NCBI RefSeq assembly: GCF_000972845.2 | Contig: NC_040016.1 | Coordinates: 22,873,784 to 22,937,783, forward strand | Direction: 5' to 3' | Source: Larimichthys crocea | Taxonomy: Eukaryota > Chordata > Actinopteri > Sciaenidae | DNA length: 64,000 bases | Shown: positions 47,732-61,000 of the stretch, one piece after another | Layout: each line of letters begins with the position of its first letter | Position numbering within the stretch: the first letter of the stretch is position 1 | Made by a program: the position numbers and the translations under genes | Notes under the pieces: model-generated | Databases searched by the model: none | Told to the model about the DNA's origin: nothing | What the model saw: only the letters and a program-made list of their open reading frames with translations

Positions 47732-49814
47732 TAGCTAACTAGCGATTAATGTTGCTGACAGTTGAAGTGGATTGGCTAACTCACTAACGTGAGCTAACGT
47801 AACATGCCGATGTGTTATCTCTGTCACATAGACGGGTTAGCACATGGCGTGTCTTCGTCCTGGAAAGACGAAAGTTGACCTGACGGAGGCTCTTTCTGAA
47901 CTTAAAGGGAACAGGACTTAGGACGGGTGGACAGATCCCGACCTGTAGTACCAAAGGTTAGTCTGAGGCTTTAGGAGGGTTTGAAACAGGTACGTGACTC
48001 CTTTGACGGGTCCGTCTGCGTTCTGGTATCTGTTAGTGGAGCTTGGTTCTAAATTTTGCCTCTAGAAGTTCTGTCAGCAAGATTCCGTCTTGTTTACAAT
48101 GAACCAAAGTTTATGTATGCAGAGCTGTGCTGTGACTGAATGATGCTGGCCTGTTTCCAGCTGGTTAGTGAGTACACCATCACTACACCACCCAGCCTCC
48201 GTCACCATCCACTTCATGTGGATGCATGCATGAACTGGCTGTGTGGACTAAACAGTCTGAGAGCTAACCAATAATGCAAAGTTACACCTCCATATGGTTT
48301 GTATGGGCTTATGATAAAAAATGATTGGGCTGAATCTTGATGAAGAACTTTAGATCTGTACATGAAGCTGTGACTATCTGTCTTAGAATGATTCATTCAG
48401 TAATTCGGAATTTTGACAAGTTGGAGACAATTATGAATAATGAAATATCATTATCATTGATCTGGCACAAAACTTTAAGATACACCTTCTGACTTATGAA
48501 ATAGTGCCACCAGATCCCGTTCTGTTGGGTTTTCACCACTAATATCAGGGTCTTTTGTGAAAGGTCATCAACGCTAACACATCATATTTGAAATTCCCCT
48601 TTTAATTTTTACTGACGTTGTTTCAGGTTAAATTTATTTCTCAGCAGCAGTTGTCTGAAAGAAAAAGAGGCAGACTTTATGACCAACGCTTTCATGATGC
48701 ATTGAAACAAAACTGTTTTTCTGTTTACTTCTGTTCAGGTGATCAGTTCTTCTCCTTCTGTTTTGTCTTGAGATGATTGATTAAAAATGTCCTACAACTG
48801 CCCCAGTTTCATTTTTAATTGAGTTGCCGACCTGATGTGGAAACATTTACTGCAGAAAAGGTTTTAAAAGGAGTTTACTGAACAAAAAGTGTCATCATTA
48901 ATCCACAGAAAGTGAAATGTCATTCGTTAGACACCTTTGTGTCCTAATACACAATTTAGTGTCATGAACATCACGTCATTCTGCTAACATCAGCGAGTGA
49001 GCAGGCTGAGGTTCACCAGGTTAGCCAATCAGTCAACAGGCTGATCGAGAAGGTCTCGATTTTTTTAAGTTTAAGTTAAGCAGACATAGTTTATGTCACT
49101 TATTTACCAAAAAATATTGAACCAACTTCCTAAATGTGATTATTGTAACTGACTATCGTTGGGTTTTGAACAGCTGCCAGGACGAGATAAGAAATCTGAA
49201 GATGCTACAATTCTTTGTGACGCCCATTCTTGCTCATCAGTCAAATTAGCAGTCACATGAGATGCAGCCCTGCTCAGGCCTTGACTTAATGAACTAATTA
49301 CTAAGTGCTTGTAACACTGCCTCATACATACAGCAGAGGATGAGAGTCATTGAGTAAATACTCCATGTCTGCTCAGCAGTAACAAATCCCAGCTCCATTT
49401 GAACTGACAGCGCTCATAAATCAGATTACAGTAATTTATACGGAGCTTTATACAAACGAGCTTCCAAAGAAAGGACACGAGTCAGTGCAGGTGAGAAGAC
49501 GGAGGCACACTTCCAGACAACATGACGGCGTTCAGTCCACATGTTTACTTTGTACTGTATATGATTATTATGACAGTCCACTTCAGGCCTCTTGTGGACT
49601 TGATGAATTGTGAATCTCGGTGCTCAATGACACGCACACGTGTTTTCAAGTGCAAGTCTGAGGTCATGAAACAAATAAAAGAATCGTTGAGTTCATATTA
49701 ATGTTGCTAACTGAAGGTTGCCTTCGATTATTACTGTGCGTTCACAGCGATGTGCTGTATGAGCAGCAGTGAACGGCTTTGTTTGGCCTGTCAGGTGCAT
49801 ATTCTGTGGGGAAC

Positions 49815-49856
49815 GGATAAGATAAGATAAGACGGACTTTAGTGATCCCATCACTT
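49815..49856 (+). repeat. GATAAGATAA tract with ttagtgatccc motif
   Basis: gataagataagataagacgg then actttagtgatcccatc resembles the tail of a fish RTE-type LINE. A related motif sits at 51128-51156. Confidence 0.45.
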
Positions 49857-51047
49857 CAGAAATACACTAACATTACAGAAATCCACCACATTAGCTCTGG
49901 TTCTTGAAGCGGTGTAGGTACCGGACAAACTCTATCTAGATAGATAGAGAGATTCTTCTCATGTTTCATGAACGTTTCTTGCACAACAGTCCACACGCAG
50001 TTTATTGTCACTCCAAAGCTGCTGCAGATCACCAAACACAGCAAAAACCAGATCCGTCAACTCTCCGACGGACTACAGAGTTTATCTAGTTGCTATGACT
50101 ACAGCCAATCACAGCTCTCCAACACACAGCGTTTATCTAACTGTGCTCCCATTCGTTGACGTCATCAGCAGACAAAGGACCCGAAGCTGATCTGGTACCT
50201 ACAGCGGTTCTGTCGCTGAATGTTGTCCTAATGGTGGAATATTATTCTAAAACATTTGAACCATCTCCTGACTGTTTGTTCTTTTCCTGGGATTTATCTT
50301 CTAACAGCTCTGGCAGTGAAGTCAGCATCAGCTCAGCTCCACTGATCCAGGCAACAAATAAAAGGATAAAATCTGGTTCTGGTGCGAGCCAGAAAGTCCA
50401 AAATGAATGACCAATGAAGTGGGTGGGCTTGAGTCCTCCCAAACCCGTGACCACAACTGAAGACTCCAGTCTTCATGTGACTTTTGTTTCCAAACCACTG
50501 AACTGGGCAGTGTGAAACTAAAAGAACCACATACAATGTTTTCCACGATGGTTTGGACCAAAGAAAACACTGGCACCGAGCAGACGGGCTCACCAAAGTC
50601 ATAATATGAAAACAACGTCAGACGGTTCTGGTCTTTGCCTCTCAGGTCACAGGATCACCCAACGGATCGAACTTCTCACGGGCCATAAACTGTAACGGAC
50701 GGCCTCTCTGCTCCGAGCCCACCCACTTTCTGGGAAATGTAATTTTCTTTAATTTGTAGTGCTCGCTGTGATTCGCCCTGTTCACTGTGTCTTCATTTTG
50801 TTTATTGTGAAAATGTTTTGGCTGCAAACTCAATTGAAGGGCTGATGTTTCAACCTCAAACCTGAGTGGAACTTTTTAACGGGTCTCATCCAAAGTTCCA
50901 CTTCTGTCTGGCTCTGAACGTGCTCGACCTGATCGGACTTCAGTGACAGACTCAGGTGATGGTTATGGTTATGTATTTATTTCCCTGTGAGACTTTTCTG
51001 CTTTAATTTCAACAGAAACATGAAAAACATCCACTGTGTCATGACTG

Positions 51048-51398
51048 ACATGTAGAAAACAAAGTGTTATCAGGTAGGTTGATACATATTATTGAAGCTT
51101 CATAGACTCAATGTAATTATCATAATTTAGATTAGATTAGACTTTATTTATCCCACAACAGGTTTTAGACAGTCTGCGGGGACGTCACGGAGACTACGTC
51201 CAGGTTTTAGACAGTCTGCGGGGACGTCACAGAGACTACGACATGTAGAAAACAAAGTGTTATCAGGTAGGTTGATACATATTATTGAAGCTTCATAGAC
51301 TCAATGTAATTATCATAATTTAGATTAGATTAGACTTTATTTATCCCACTCCAGGTTTTAGACAGTCTGCGGGGACGTCACGGAGACTAGGTCCAGAT
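51048..51398 (+). repeat. 109-bp direct duplication enclosing 42-bp minisatellite units
   Basis: 51048-51156 and 51241-51349 are identical (acatgtagaaaacaaagtgt ... tttatttatcccac). Between them are 84 bp = two 42-bp units; about one more unit follows the second copy. The core gattagattagactttattt resembles a fish LINE tail motif. Confidence 0.92.
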
Positions 51399-51769
51399 TA
51401 AACCTGTCACAGCAGCTTTTATACACAACTTTGATCAGAAATTAAATAAGAAATATATAGAAAGTCAAAGATATGTTGTTTGTGGATGAAGAAGGTAAAT
51501 CTTCTTCTTTAATGGATTATTGTCCCATCTGTGCTGTCCCTGCAGGACGTGGACAGCACCAGGCTCATCAGTCCATGACATCATGAAGGACAGCACACAC
51601 AGACTGACTTCTATAAATATCTTAAATCTTTATTGTGTTGTTGTGTATTTGTGTCTATTGTTGTGTCCAGGCAGACAGACTCAGACCTTCATGCTGTATA
51701 AACGTGTTTTATAACACTGTGTTTATATTTGACGTCATTACGTCATTCATTTGAACTTTGAACTTTTCA

Positions 51770-51960
51770 AACCACGCGCGCCTTGTGACGCCTTGTGACG
51801 CCGCTGACGTCACCCGTCCCGCGTAGGGCGGCGCTCCTATTGGCCGTGAACGCGGAAGTGAGTGGAGCACTTTTGCTAACAACAACAGTGCAGCTCTGTC
51901 TCCGTGTTCAGCACCGGCTGGAAACCAGGACCGAACAGGACCGAACAGGACCGAACACAC
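51770..51960 (+). promoter_or_regulatory. vta1 promoter, CpG-rich and TATA-less
   Basis: CG density rises sharply over AT-rich surroundings. Contains a perfect CRE, TGACGTCA, at 51805-51812, an inverted CCAAT box (ATTGG) at 51839-51843, an ETS-type GCGGAAGTG at about 51850-51858, and a tandem ccttgtgacg. This is the usual make-up of a housekeeping promoter. Boundaries are approximate. Confidence 0.65.
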
Positions 51961-52051
51961 ATGGCTCTGCCGGCCCAGCTCAAAGCCATCCAGCACCACC
52001 TGCGGACGGCGCAGGAGCACGACAAGCGGGACCCGGTGGTCGCCTATTACT
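51961..52051 (+). CDS. vta1: vta1 coding exon 1
   Basis: ATG at 51961 in a CpG-rich context; 30 codons plus one base, donor T|GTGAGT. The frame runs further upstream only to a GTG with no conservation, so the ATG is the start. The initiator is preceded by a short tandem of 10 bp (aggaccgaac, three copies). Confidence 0.94.
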
Positions 52052-55000
52052 GTGAGTGCGAGCTAACGGCTAATGTTAGCTTAGCGTCGCTAGCTGTGAC
52101 GTCACTGAACGTGGGCTAACGTTAGCTCCGTTATTAGCCGGCTAACGTTCCCTGAACGTCACATTACGTCACATTACGTCACTCTGTGGGGGCTTCCGTC
52201 ACTGTTGCGTCACTGACAGCCCTGTGAGGCGTCACCTGCTCAGGTAAAGGTGTGAAGGGTCAGCTGCTCATACAGGTCAGTACCTGACAGGTGTGAGACA
52301 GACAGGCAGACAGACAGACAGGTGTGAGACAGACAGACAGACAGACAGGCAGGTGTGAGACAGACAGACAGACAGACAGGCAGGTGTGGTCTGGTCCAGC
52401 TGGTTCCTGGCTGTCATTGTCTCAGCTCTAAAGAATGAGCTCCACCCAACACCACCAGGTCATGATGTCACACTACCAGGTCATGGGTGTTTCCATGGTG
52501 ATTGTAGTTCTTTAATGTGACAGGTCATGGGTGTTTCATGGTAGTTGTAGTTCTTTAAAGTGACACAGGTCATGAGTATTTCATGGTAGTTGTAGTTCTT
52601 TAAAGTGACACAGTCATGAGTGTTTCATGGTAGTTGTAGTTCTTTAAAGTGACACAGGTGAGTGTTTCATGGTAGTTGTAGTTCTTTAAAGTGACACAGG
52701 TCAGGAAGTTTCATGGTAGTTGTAGTTCTTTAAAGTGACACAGGTCATGGGTGTTCCATGGTAGTTGTAGTTCTTTAAAGTGACACAGGTCAGGAGTGTT
52801 TCATGGTAGTTGTAGTTTCATGGTAGGAAAGGAAAGGAGCTGATACTATATCATTTCACTTTCATTTTGTCTGATCGTCGCCTCTTTTTCAAACTCGTCG
52901 CAGTTATCTGACGTTTTAAAGACACATGCTGTGATAACTCTCCATGGAGCGATGTATTCAGACCAATGTGATGCTGAAGCCTGAGAGACAGTGAGCTCGA
53001 AGAAAGACCGCTTTAATCAACGTTACAGGTTACACTAACATTCTGGCTGGTGTTTGTGGTGTTGTCTGTAGAGGTTTAAAGTCTGACCACCAGCACGACT
53101 CTCTGACATCACAGCATCAGACATCAGAGGCTCCTGAGCACGTCTCCATGTGGCTTCATGTGAATCCATCGTCACTGTTTGTTGCTGCACGATCAGTCGA
53201 TCTCGTAATTATCACGGCAGGCAATTCATTAATTCTACAGTCAGATGATCTGAGAAAGGTTTCTTTGAGAACTACACCGGGATGAAAAATCAATTCAAAC
53301 TTTTTGTTTTGAAAGTCAACCGAGCGTCTTCAGGAGGAACTCTGGGCTGAGATCCACAGACGACCACGACCTTCATCTAGTCTTTATAATTTTACTGTTT
53401 ATTGTTTTGTCTGTCAGCTGCTTAACGGACACGCGATGTGTCATCATCTTATCTCCTCCGCTCAGCAATTTTCTGAAGAGAAAGCCTCCGTCATAAAGAA
53501 ACATAAATCTCTGGTTTGTTCACTTTTATTGAACAGTGACGTTCAGTTTCAGCTCCCTCATGCTGCACATGTTGTGATATTAATAATCACAAAATAATAA
53601 TAATAAAATATGATTTAATCGTGAAGACATCATTCACAGCTCTATTATCAAACTGCTGTTTGTCAGTGATTCACCCAGAACGTATACAACAGATAGATCA
53701 ATACTGTTTTATTGATCAGCAGCATGAGTGACTCAGCACGGACTGATCTTTGAAAAGGCTGATTTTAAACGGAGTCCAGTGCAGGGTAGTCCGGGAATAT
53801 TCAAAGTATATTGGAAACTTTCCATGGGAATTAATGGGAATAAACAGGGAATTAACCAAATTGAAGGTTGGCCCTTTAACAGTGAACTTAAATATAGTTG
53901 GGAGAAATATATTTGATCATGATCTGGACTAAAACAACTTGTTTGAAACTTTAATTTAAGAAGTTTGTTTCCTCGTGACTTGTTCTTTTTGCCGTGGTCT
54001 CTGCAGACATGTCAGGTTTTTATGTTGGGATTGTATTGAAGACTCGTGATGACCTCAGATTTGTTTGATCACAATCGGCTGCGTTCCCTCGACGGGACGA
54101 CAGTGAGTTTACTTTGACGCATCAGATGCTCGTCACAGCATCACGTCTCTGGTAGCTGTGGTGTATCCACAGCCTAGTTTCCCGTGAAGTAGGGCAAACT
54201 ATCTGAGATGACTTCTGATTGATAATATAGAGCGAGGCTTCAATGCAGCAGGGGTCTGCAGCTGACCTAGTTGAGCTGTGACATGGTGGAGCTGCTCGAG
54301 GCGAGATGCACATGAAGAGCCAAAGAAAAGAGCTGTCACATCAAAACTGTGCGACGGAGAGACGCGACTGTTTGTGACGGCTGACTGGAAAACTTCTTCA
54401 AGTTAGAGCGAGGCCTTCTCGTCAAGTCTCCATCGAGTTCTGCTGTTAATTGTCACCATCCACCAGTCCAACAGGTCCGTCACTGCAGGTACAGACGTTG
54501 TTCCATGTTCAGGACTCAGTCCTGATGTGGGTTGAAGCTTCCTGTCTCGGGGTCTTAAACCTCGACACATTATCACGTTAAGTTGCTGTTCTTCGTCTTT
54601 GCCGTTGTCGTCATCGTCGTTATCCTCAGCTGTTCTCGTGAAGCCCCGCAGCGAGAGCGGCTTCTACATAAATCAATGAACGCTCAGAGTGACACGCTGG
54701 TCTTATGTCACAGAGCGAACAATGAAGAAGAGACGTGGAGGGACGAATGTGACTCATCTGATGAATGAGTCAGAACCAGAATCCGGTTCACCGACAGCTT
54801 TCACATCTTTACTGATCATGGACAGATTAAATAGAAAATATCAGAAAGATTAAAAAAAAAGAATGAAGATCAAAGTGACAAAAACATATGAAACATATGA
54901 TGAACTCTTCTTCTTCTGTTCCTCTGATGTACGGCTGCAACGATTAGTCCAAGTAATCGATTACAACAAGGAGGCCGATGATAGTTTAATCGTTTCACAG

Positions 55001-58000
55001 TTTTATCGGTCACAAATGTAAATGCGTGTTCCAGCGACGATATCGATAATAATTCATGTGTCGGATATTAAATCAGTACAAATCTGTAAAGTCTATATCA
55101 CACTGATACACGTCATGTCAGTGGTAATCTGTGTGTGTGCAGTGAGTGATCGTATCGTCTTTCTTCTGATTAAAGATGAAAACGGTCCCTCAGACCCGAG
55201 CAGCACACGAGGGGTAACGTCTGTCTGATGTGGGTCCGGGTCATCTGTCAGTTATTGTGTAACATGGATTAAATGAGACAGTCCTCTTCACTCTCTTCTC
55301 CTCTGCCATTATGTCCGTAAAAGCTGCTGACCGCCGGGCCTGAAATCCTCCTCTTCTTCTTCCCGGTGGTCCGAAGTTACAGAATGACATAACAGAATGA
55401 GTCAGTGTAGCATCAGACGGACACAATCATAATAAGAGGTTCATTCATGTGTCATGACACAGAATCCAAACCTTGGTTCTGGTTCTGGGTCGTTGTTCTG
55501 ATCTCTCTCGGCCTGTCTGTCACATCCTGTCAGTCACTCTCCGCCCTGAATGGTTCATCCTGACTTCACAGCTGTAATTAAAAGCATTCATCTGGAGGTC
55601 TGCGGTTCATTCTTCGAGTCTTTGACGTCCCTGGAAAGTTTCATTCAGCCCTGCTGTGGAAAAAAACAGCCAATCAGAGCCTCAGCATGGCTCATTACTG
55701 ACGCCTGATTGGCTGCAGATGACTGAGGGTGAGGATGACAGAGTGAAGGAGTGAAGGCAGAGGGCCAGCTGGGAAGATGAGAGCATTCATCACATGCTGC
55801 TTTGCTGTGTTTCCTTATCGATAAAACACTCTGGAGCTGAAGCAAACATAAAATCAGATTTACAGTTGGAGGACGGAGCTGGAGGTTTCCATACTGACTC
55901 TGTAAGTTGTGTTTTAAATGTTGTGACAGCGAGTTTCTCCTCAAATCATCCGAGGTTAAAAGGTTTACTCTGCAGTAAACAAGGACGGACTCTTGGCAGC
56001 ACTTTAACCATTTAACGTGACCACACAGCCTCCAAACTGATGGTTGGACACTGTCCAGTTTCTTTGGTCCGATAGATTTAGTTTCCAGCCTCAGCTCTGT
56101 GGTCATGGTGCGGCTGATTGTGTGGCTGCGGTCCAATCGTCCTTGACCTCGATGGAAAACATCACGGAAAGACGATTTTATTTGACTTTACTCTGAGTTC
56201 AGCTGATAATTAAAACATTTAACCACCAGGAAAGAACAACAAAAGAAAAATATAATAAGTGCTGCCGACTGTAGCTGCTGTTAGTCTCCATGACGTCCCC
56301 GCAGACTGTCTAAAACCTGGACGTAGTCTCCGTGACGTCCCCGCAGACTGTCTAAGACCTGGATGTAGTCTCTGTGACGTCCCCACAGACTGTCTATTTG
56401 ACTTTACTCTGAGTTCAGCTGATAGTTAAAACATTTAACCACCAGGAAAGAACAACAAAAGAAAAATATAATAAGTGCTGCCGACTGTAGCTGCTGTTAG
56501 CTAACGAATGAGGGAAGAGGACGCTGACGGAGGATACACTTCACTGTGTTTTGTCCTCTGGGTGCGTGAAGTGTTTCTCCTTCAGTGGATTAACGAGAAT
56601 CGGGGATCAGTTTGTTTGTTTGGCTCTCAGCTGATTACAGGTTTAACTCCAAGAACTTCAAAACAAGAACAAGCTTCTCTCCTGGATGTTCTGCCTCAGG
56701 TCTGACTGACAGGTGAAGAGGAAGGTGAAGAGGGTCTGACGGGGTTGATTCAAGTTTTTTTTTGTTTTTTCTTCTCTTCTAAAAATCCTCAGAAGTGTTT
56801 CAGAGCACGAGTGCAGGGCGCAGGCTGGATGTGTCTGTTTGGCATGCAGCTGAAGTGGACCAGTGATCCAGCCAGACCACTGGAGGTCAGCAGCACCATG
56901 TGTCTGGGCCTCAGAGCCCAGCTGTGGCTCTGTGTGTGTGTGAGCCCATATGTTATCATGAGGGCAGGAAGCCGAGTCAGACTGTGTGTTTGAGAGACAA
57001 CATGAAGAGAGCGGCTGAGAGTCAACGTGCTCCACAGAGAAATGAAGAAACCGACTTTAAAACATGAACGTTATGTAACTCTGGGCTCCGGGACAACAAA
57101 TGTGAATTTATTTTGGGTCATACTTGTTTTGAGTAAGACGCTGTCGAGTATTTCTCCAGTTTGAGTCACATTTTCTAAGAACTTCTCTGAGCTACGAACC
57201 ATCCATCCATCTCCTGTTTCTCTGCGTCGTGTTCGTCCCTCTGACTCGGCTCTACATCAGCAGGTCTCGCTGCTAATGCAGGCCCATATTTTAGCTCACC
57301 TCCACCCCCGAACAGGCCGATCAATAGCGGGTTGAGTCAAAGCCGTGATTTGTTTAGCTGTAATGACGCGGTGTAATTCAGTTTGGCTGCGAGTCAGCGG
57401 CTGTTTCACACAGATTGGATCAGTGACATTATAAATGAGCTGCACACAGGTACTGTAGATCTTTGTCTCTGGGACACACACACAGGCCTGTTTACTTTAA
57501 TCTGAAGTGTTTGTATAAACCTGCACGATGGCAGCTCATGAAAGCTTCAAGTGTCTCCTGATTTGTTCAGGGCCTCTCCAGCTTTAATGGATCCATTTAA
57601 CTGCAGCTGTTTGTCTTTTTGAAAGTCCATCGTTCAAAATGAGTCTCAGAATATTATGTTCTCATTACCAGTGATGATAAATAACAATACTCACCTCTCC
57701 TTCCTCTTTTGTTTGGATCATGAGCTGTAACACGCAACACGTAACACGCAATCTATTTAAATTTATTTGAGGTCTGCGTTGGAAAATCGTTTTTGTAATG
57801 GAGGGCTTCAGATTTGTCCTTGTGAAGATGTTTCTGTAAAGAGGACAAAGAGGATGGTGTCCCCCCCACAGACTCTAAAACCTGGACGTAGTCTCTGTGA
57901 CGTCCCCGCAGACTGTCTAAAACCTGGATGTAGTCTCTGTGACGTCCCCGTATGTGTTTGGACGTGGTCTGTCTGCAGCCTTGTTCCTCTGCTGTCAAAG

Positions 58001-61000
58001 CCGTCTGTGTTGCACTTCATTGAGTGTGAACGTTGCGCTGCAAAGCACAAAGGATTCCTTTGTCCCTTGCTGACCAGCTTACAGGCTGTTTGTGTCTCTG
58101 CACCGGCTGCTCAGTTCCACATGTGTGTAGTAATATGTGTAGTGGACGTCATGCAGACAGACAGACAGACAGACAGTTAGTTAGTTTTCAGTAAAGGGGG
58201 ATATGACTGCATCTCCAACCAATACCGTGCCTGACTAGGCATAACCCTGAGAGAGAGAGAGAGGAGGGAGGGGGGTCCCCCGGCAGTCTGGTCCTATGGC
58301 ATCATTAACCAATCAACAGCAAAGAAAATCCACCAAACACAGCGTAGAACTGACTGTTAAACACTTCTTTATTTGCAGATTATATAATTATCATGTCAAA
58401 TAAAGACAAAACTAACTGAGTGAATCCATTAAGACTCAAAGCTCATTCAAGCCAGACACACACTGGACTCTGAAACATGTTAACAACAGCAACAAAGCTA
58501 AAAGCTGATGAGTTCATCTCATGTAAATGAACCTCCTGTATTATATATTTACAGCAGTTTGGTCAGGAGCTAAGCTCTCACGCAGTTCGCGAAGTTCAGA
58601 TGAGTTCATCTTGAATGAAGACGTGCGCTCAGCTGTAGCTTCAAAGCTGCTCAGCTCATCTTAAAGTCAGGACTAAATGATTTGGTCAGAAGCAAATTTA
58701 AGGAAGTTAAACGAGTTAAAAGCTGTTTCCAGTTCAGACAGTTCAAATCCAGCTGCTGTGTTCTGAACAAAAGACAAAAACTATGCATGCTCTCAAACTC
58801 TCCAGCTGAGCTGGTGTACCAGTTGTTGATGGGTGGAGTCTGATGGAGGCAGAGGTGTTGCTCAAACTCAAACAGAAGATGTGACGTTCTCGTAGTTCAC
58901 TGCACCATCATCTTCATCATCAGCCGCCTGTGAAAGACATCAGGACACGATCAAAGCCGCACTCTGAAACACTCCAACGGACAACTGTCCAATCCCAGTC
59001 CCACTTCTCTGATCTGCAGGGCGGCTGTAGCTCCGCTGAAGTGTCCTCGAGCAAGATGTTGAACCCCGGTGTGTGAATGTGATTGTGCCTGAACGTATGG
59101 CTGAATGTGACGGGTGTTGTAAAAGTGCACTGAGTGCTCGCTCCATCATGATTCAGTGAACATCTGTAAAATAACGACGATTCTCTGCAAACTGCAAACT
59201 GAAATCTGAGTGAATGTAGAGTTTTGACATTTATTTGAATGATGATATTTGACTTTCATTTTACAGTGATTTGACCGTTTCTTTGTTTTGTTTCTTTACT
59301 ATAAAAACTCACCATGTTTTCATCCATCTGTGTTTTTCTCCCTGAAAAGACAAGAGAAAGATTCAACTTTAGTTTCCACAGTGAAAATCCAGATTCATCA
59401 AATTTCTTGTTTCTGAGTTTCATCAGTGAAAGTTCTCACCTTTAGTTCTTGTCCACATGCTGACTGCCACCACGATTATTATGAGAGCTGCTAAACCCAC
59501 AGACACGATGATGAACCTCAACAAACCTGGAAAGAGAAAGAGAACGACAACATCAAAATATTCAGCAGTTTGAAAGAGGAGAGTCAAAGAGAAGTGACAG
59601 ATGTTACACATATGTTACTTTAAACAGCTCGACTTATTCTCACCTTGTTCTTACTGAGGGCTGAAGTCTGAAGGGAAACAGCTGCACTTTTTCACCATGA
59701 GTCACTTCACACGTCAGTAAGTCAGAGTTGTGTGCGAATGAAATGAGAAGTCGTAAAGGTCACCAGGCAGGCAGACAGACTGTAATGTCTGCAGATCTTT
59801 GTGATCTTCATCCACATCTTTACCCTCAAACAGCCACTTCACTGTGTGTTCACACCATAGTTCATCATATGTCGACACAGAGCAGGACCACACCACCTGA
59901 TCATTGATCTTGTGTTCAGTCACTGGTGAAGATGGAGATAATGTGAGAGAAAGACAACAAGAGTCAAATTCACTTCATCATTATGATCATAATTATTGTG
60001 ATGTTTCACAGTTTGAGCTGAAAATAGTATGATGGAAATACTCACTGGTAAACAACAGAACAGATGAACACAGAGATACTTATTCGTCCTGGTTTGTATT
60101 GTTCACAGTCGTATGTCCAGCATCTTCATCTGTGAGCTTCTTTATGACCAGAGAAAGTTCTGTGTAACACTCAGTCTGTCTGATTTAGAGTTCTCACAAT
60201 TCTGTCCAAGTCTATCCGCCTACTGCTGCTCTCTGACTTGAATTACTGAATTCCCATGTTGTTCTGTCACAGTTTTGCTGGCGTCTATCACATCTTCACA
60301 GGCAAAGTGACTTCCTGTCCAGCTCTGACAGTGAGAGGGGGATAAGAGAAGTCCTTCAGCTTCTGTGGAAGACGAGCAGAGAAAATGAGAAAATGTCTGT
60401 TATGTTCATAGTTGTGTGACGAGTTCACTGAACTCACCACGTTGAAACAATCGAGTTTTGTCGTCTCAGTTACCACATTGAGCTCATCAAATATTTGATC
60501 AAGTGAATTAAGAGTAACAAAGTATTGTCATGAATATCTGTGATATGTGTTTCTTACCTGTACTGAAGAGCAGCGCGATAACAAACAGAGAAACTTGAAT
60601 CCATCTGAAGTCAGCCATGTGGCTCGCCTCTCTTCTTCTTCTTCTGACTCTTTAGTGTTCTAAGTCGAGCTTTAGTACAGAGATGCTGCGTCTGCTTCCT
60701 GTGTTAGGGTGTGTCACTTCCCCCTTTTTTATTTTGTTTCATGTTCACACTTTAGTAAGAGGGGAGGTTGTCCGTGTGATTGTTGTTAGTCAGTAAATGT
60801 TTGCATGAGCGCAGCTTGTTTTCTTCAGTAGTTTGTTAGAAACAGACAGGATTCATGCTGATGTTTGACAGCACACATGAACAGACAGGTGAAGAGTCAA
60901 ACTCCTCGTCCACCACTCTTTGACTCTTGGTGTCCATGGTGCAACATGTTGATGCTGCAGCCTCTGCCATCTTTGCGGTCTTTCTTCAGAGACCTGAACA

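Larger units (their letters stand above)
45429..51960. other. gje1-vta1 intergenic region (6.5 kb)
   Basis: After the gje1 3' region there is a CACTGT MITE, a GATAAG tract and the 109-bp duplication. Short frames at 46262-47433 and 50156-50833 have no recognisable domains, no conserved splice sites and no family resemblance. Confidence 0.7.
58868..60618 (-). pseudogene. Ig-superfamily transmembrane receptor-like gene, six exons, frameshifted
   Basis: Six exon-like pieces in order on the minus strand: signal peptide (60618-60558), V-type Ig (60362-60046), second Ig domain (59922-59644), transmembrane (59526-59440), a short cytoplasmic exon (59341-59313) and a tail (58927-58868). The signal MADFRWIQVSLFVIALLF, the Ig start T-V-R-A-G-Q-E-V-T-L-P, the second-domain start VTEHKINDQVV and tail VNYENV belong to a large unnamed family of fish Ig receptors. 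Both Ig exons need several one-base corrections to stay open, while the signal, TM and tail exons are clean. A T-rich stalk exon typical of the family is not seen. The gene lies antisense in vta1 intron 1. The small losses could be real decay or base-calling deletions, since nearby arrays look noisy too. A minus-strand AATAAA lies at 58368-58373. Confidence 0.75.
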
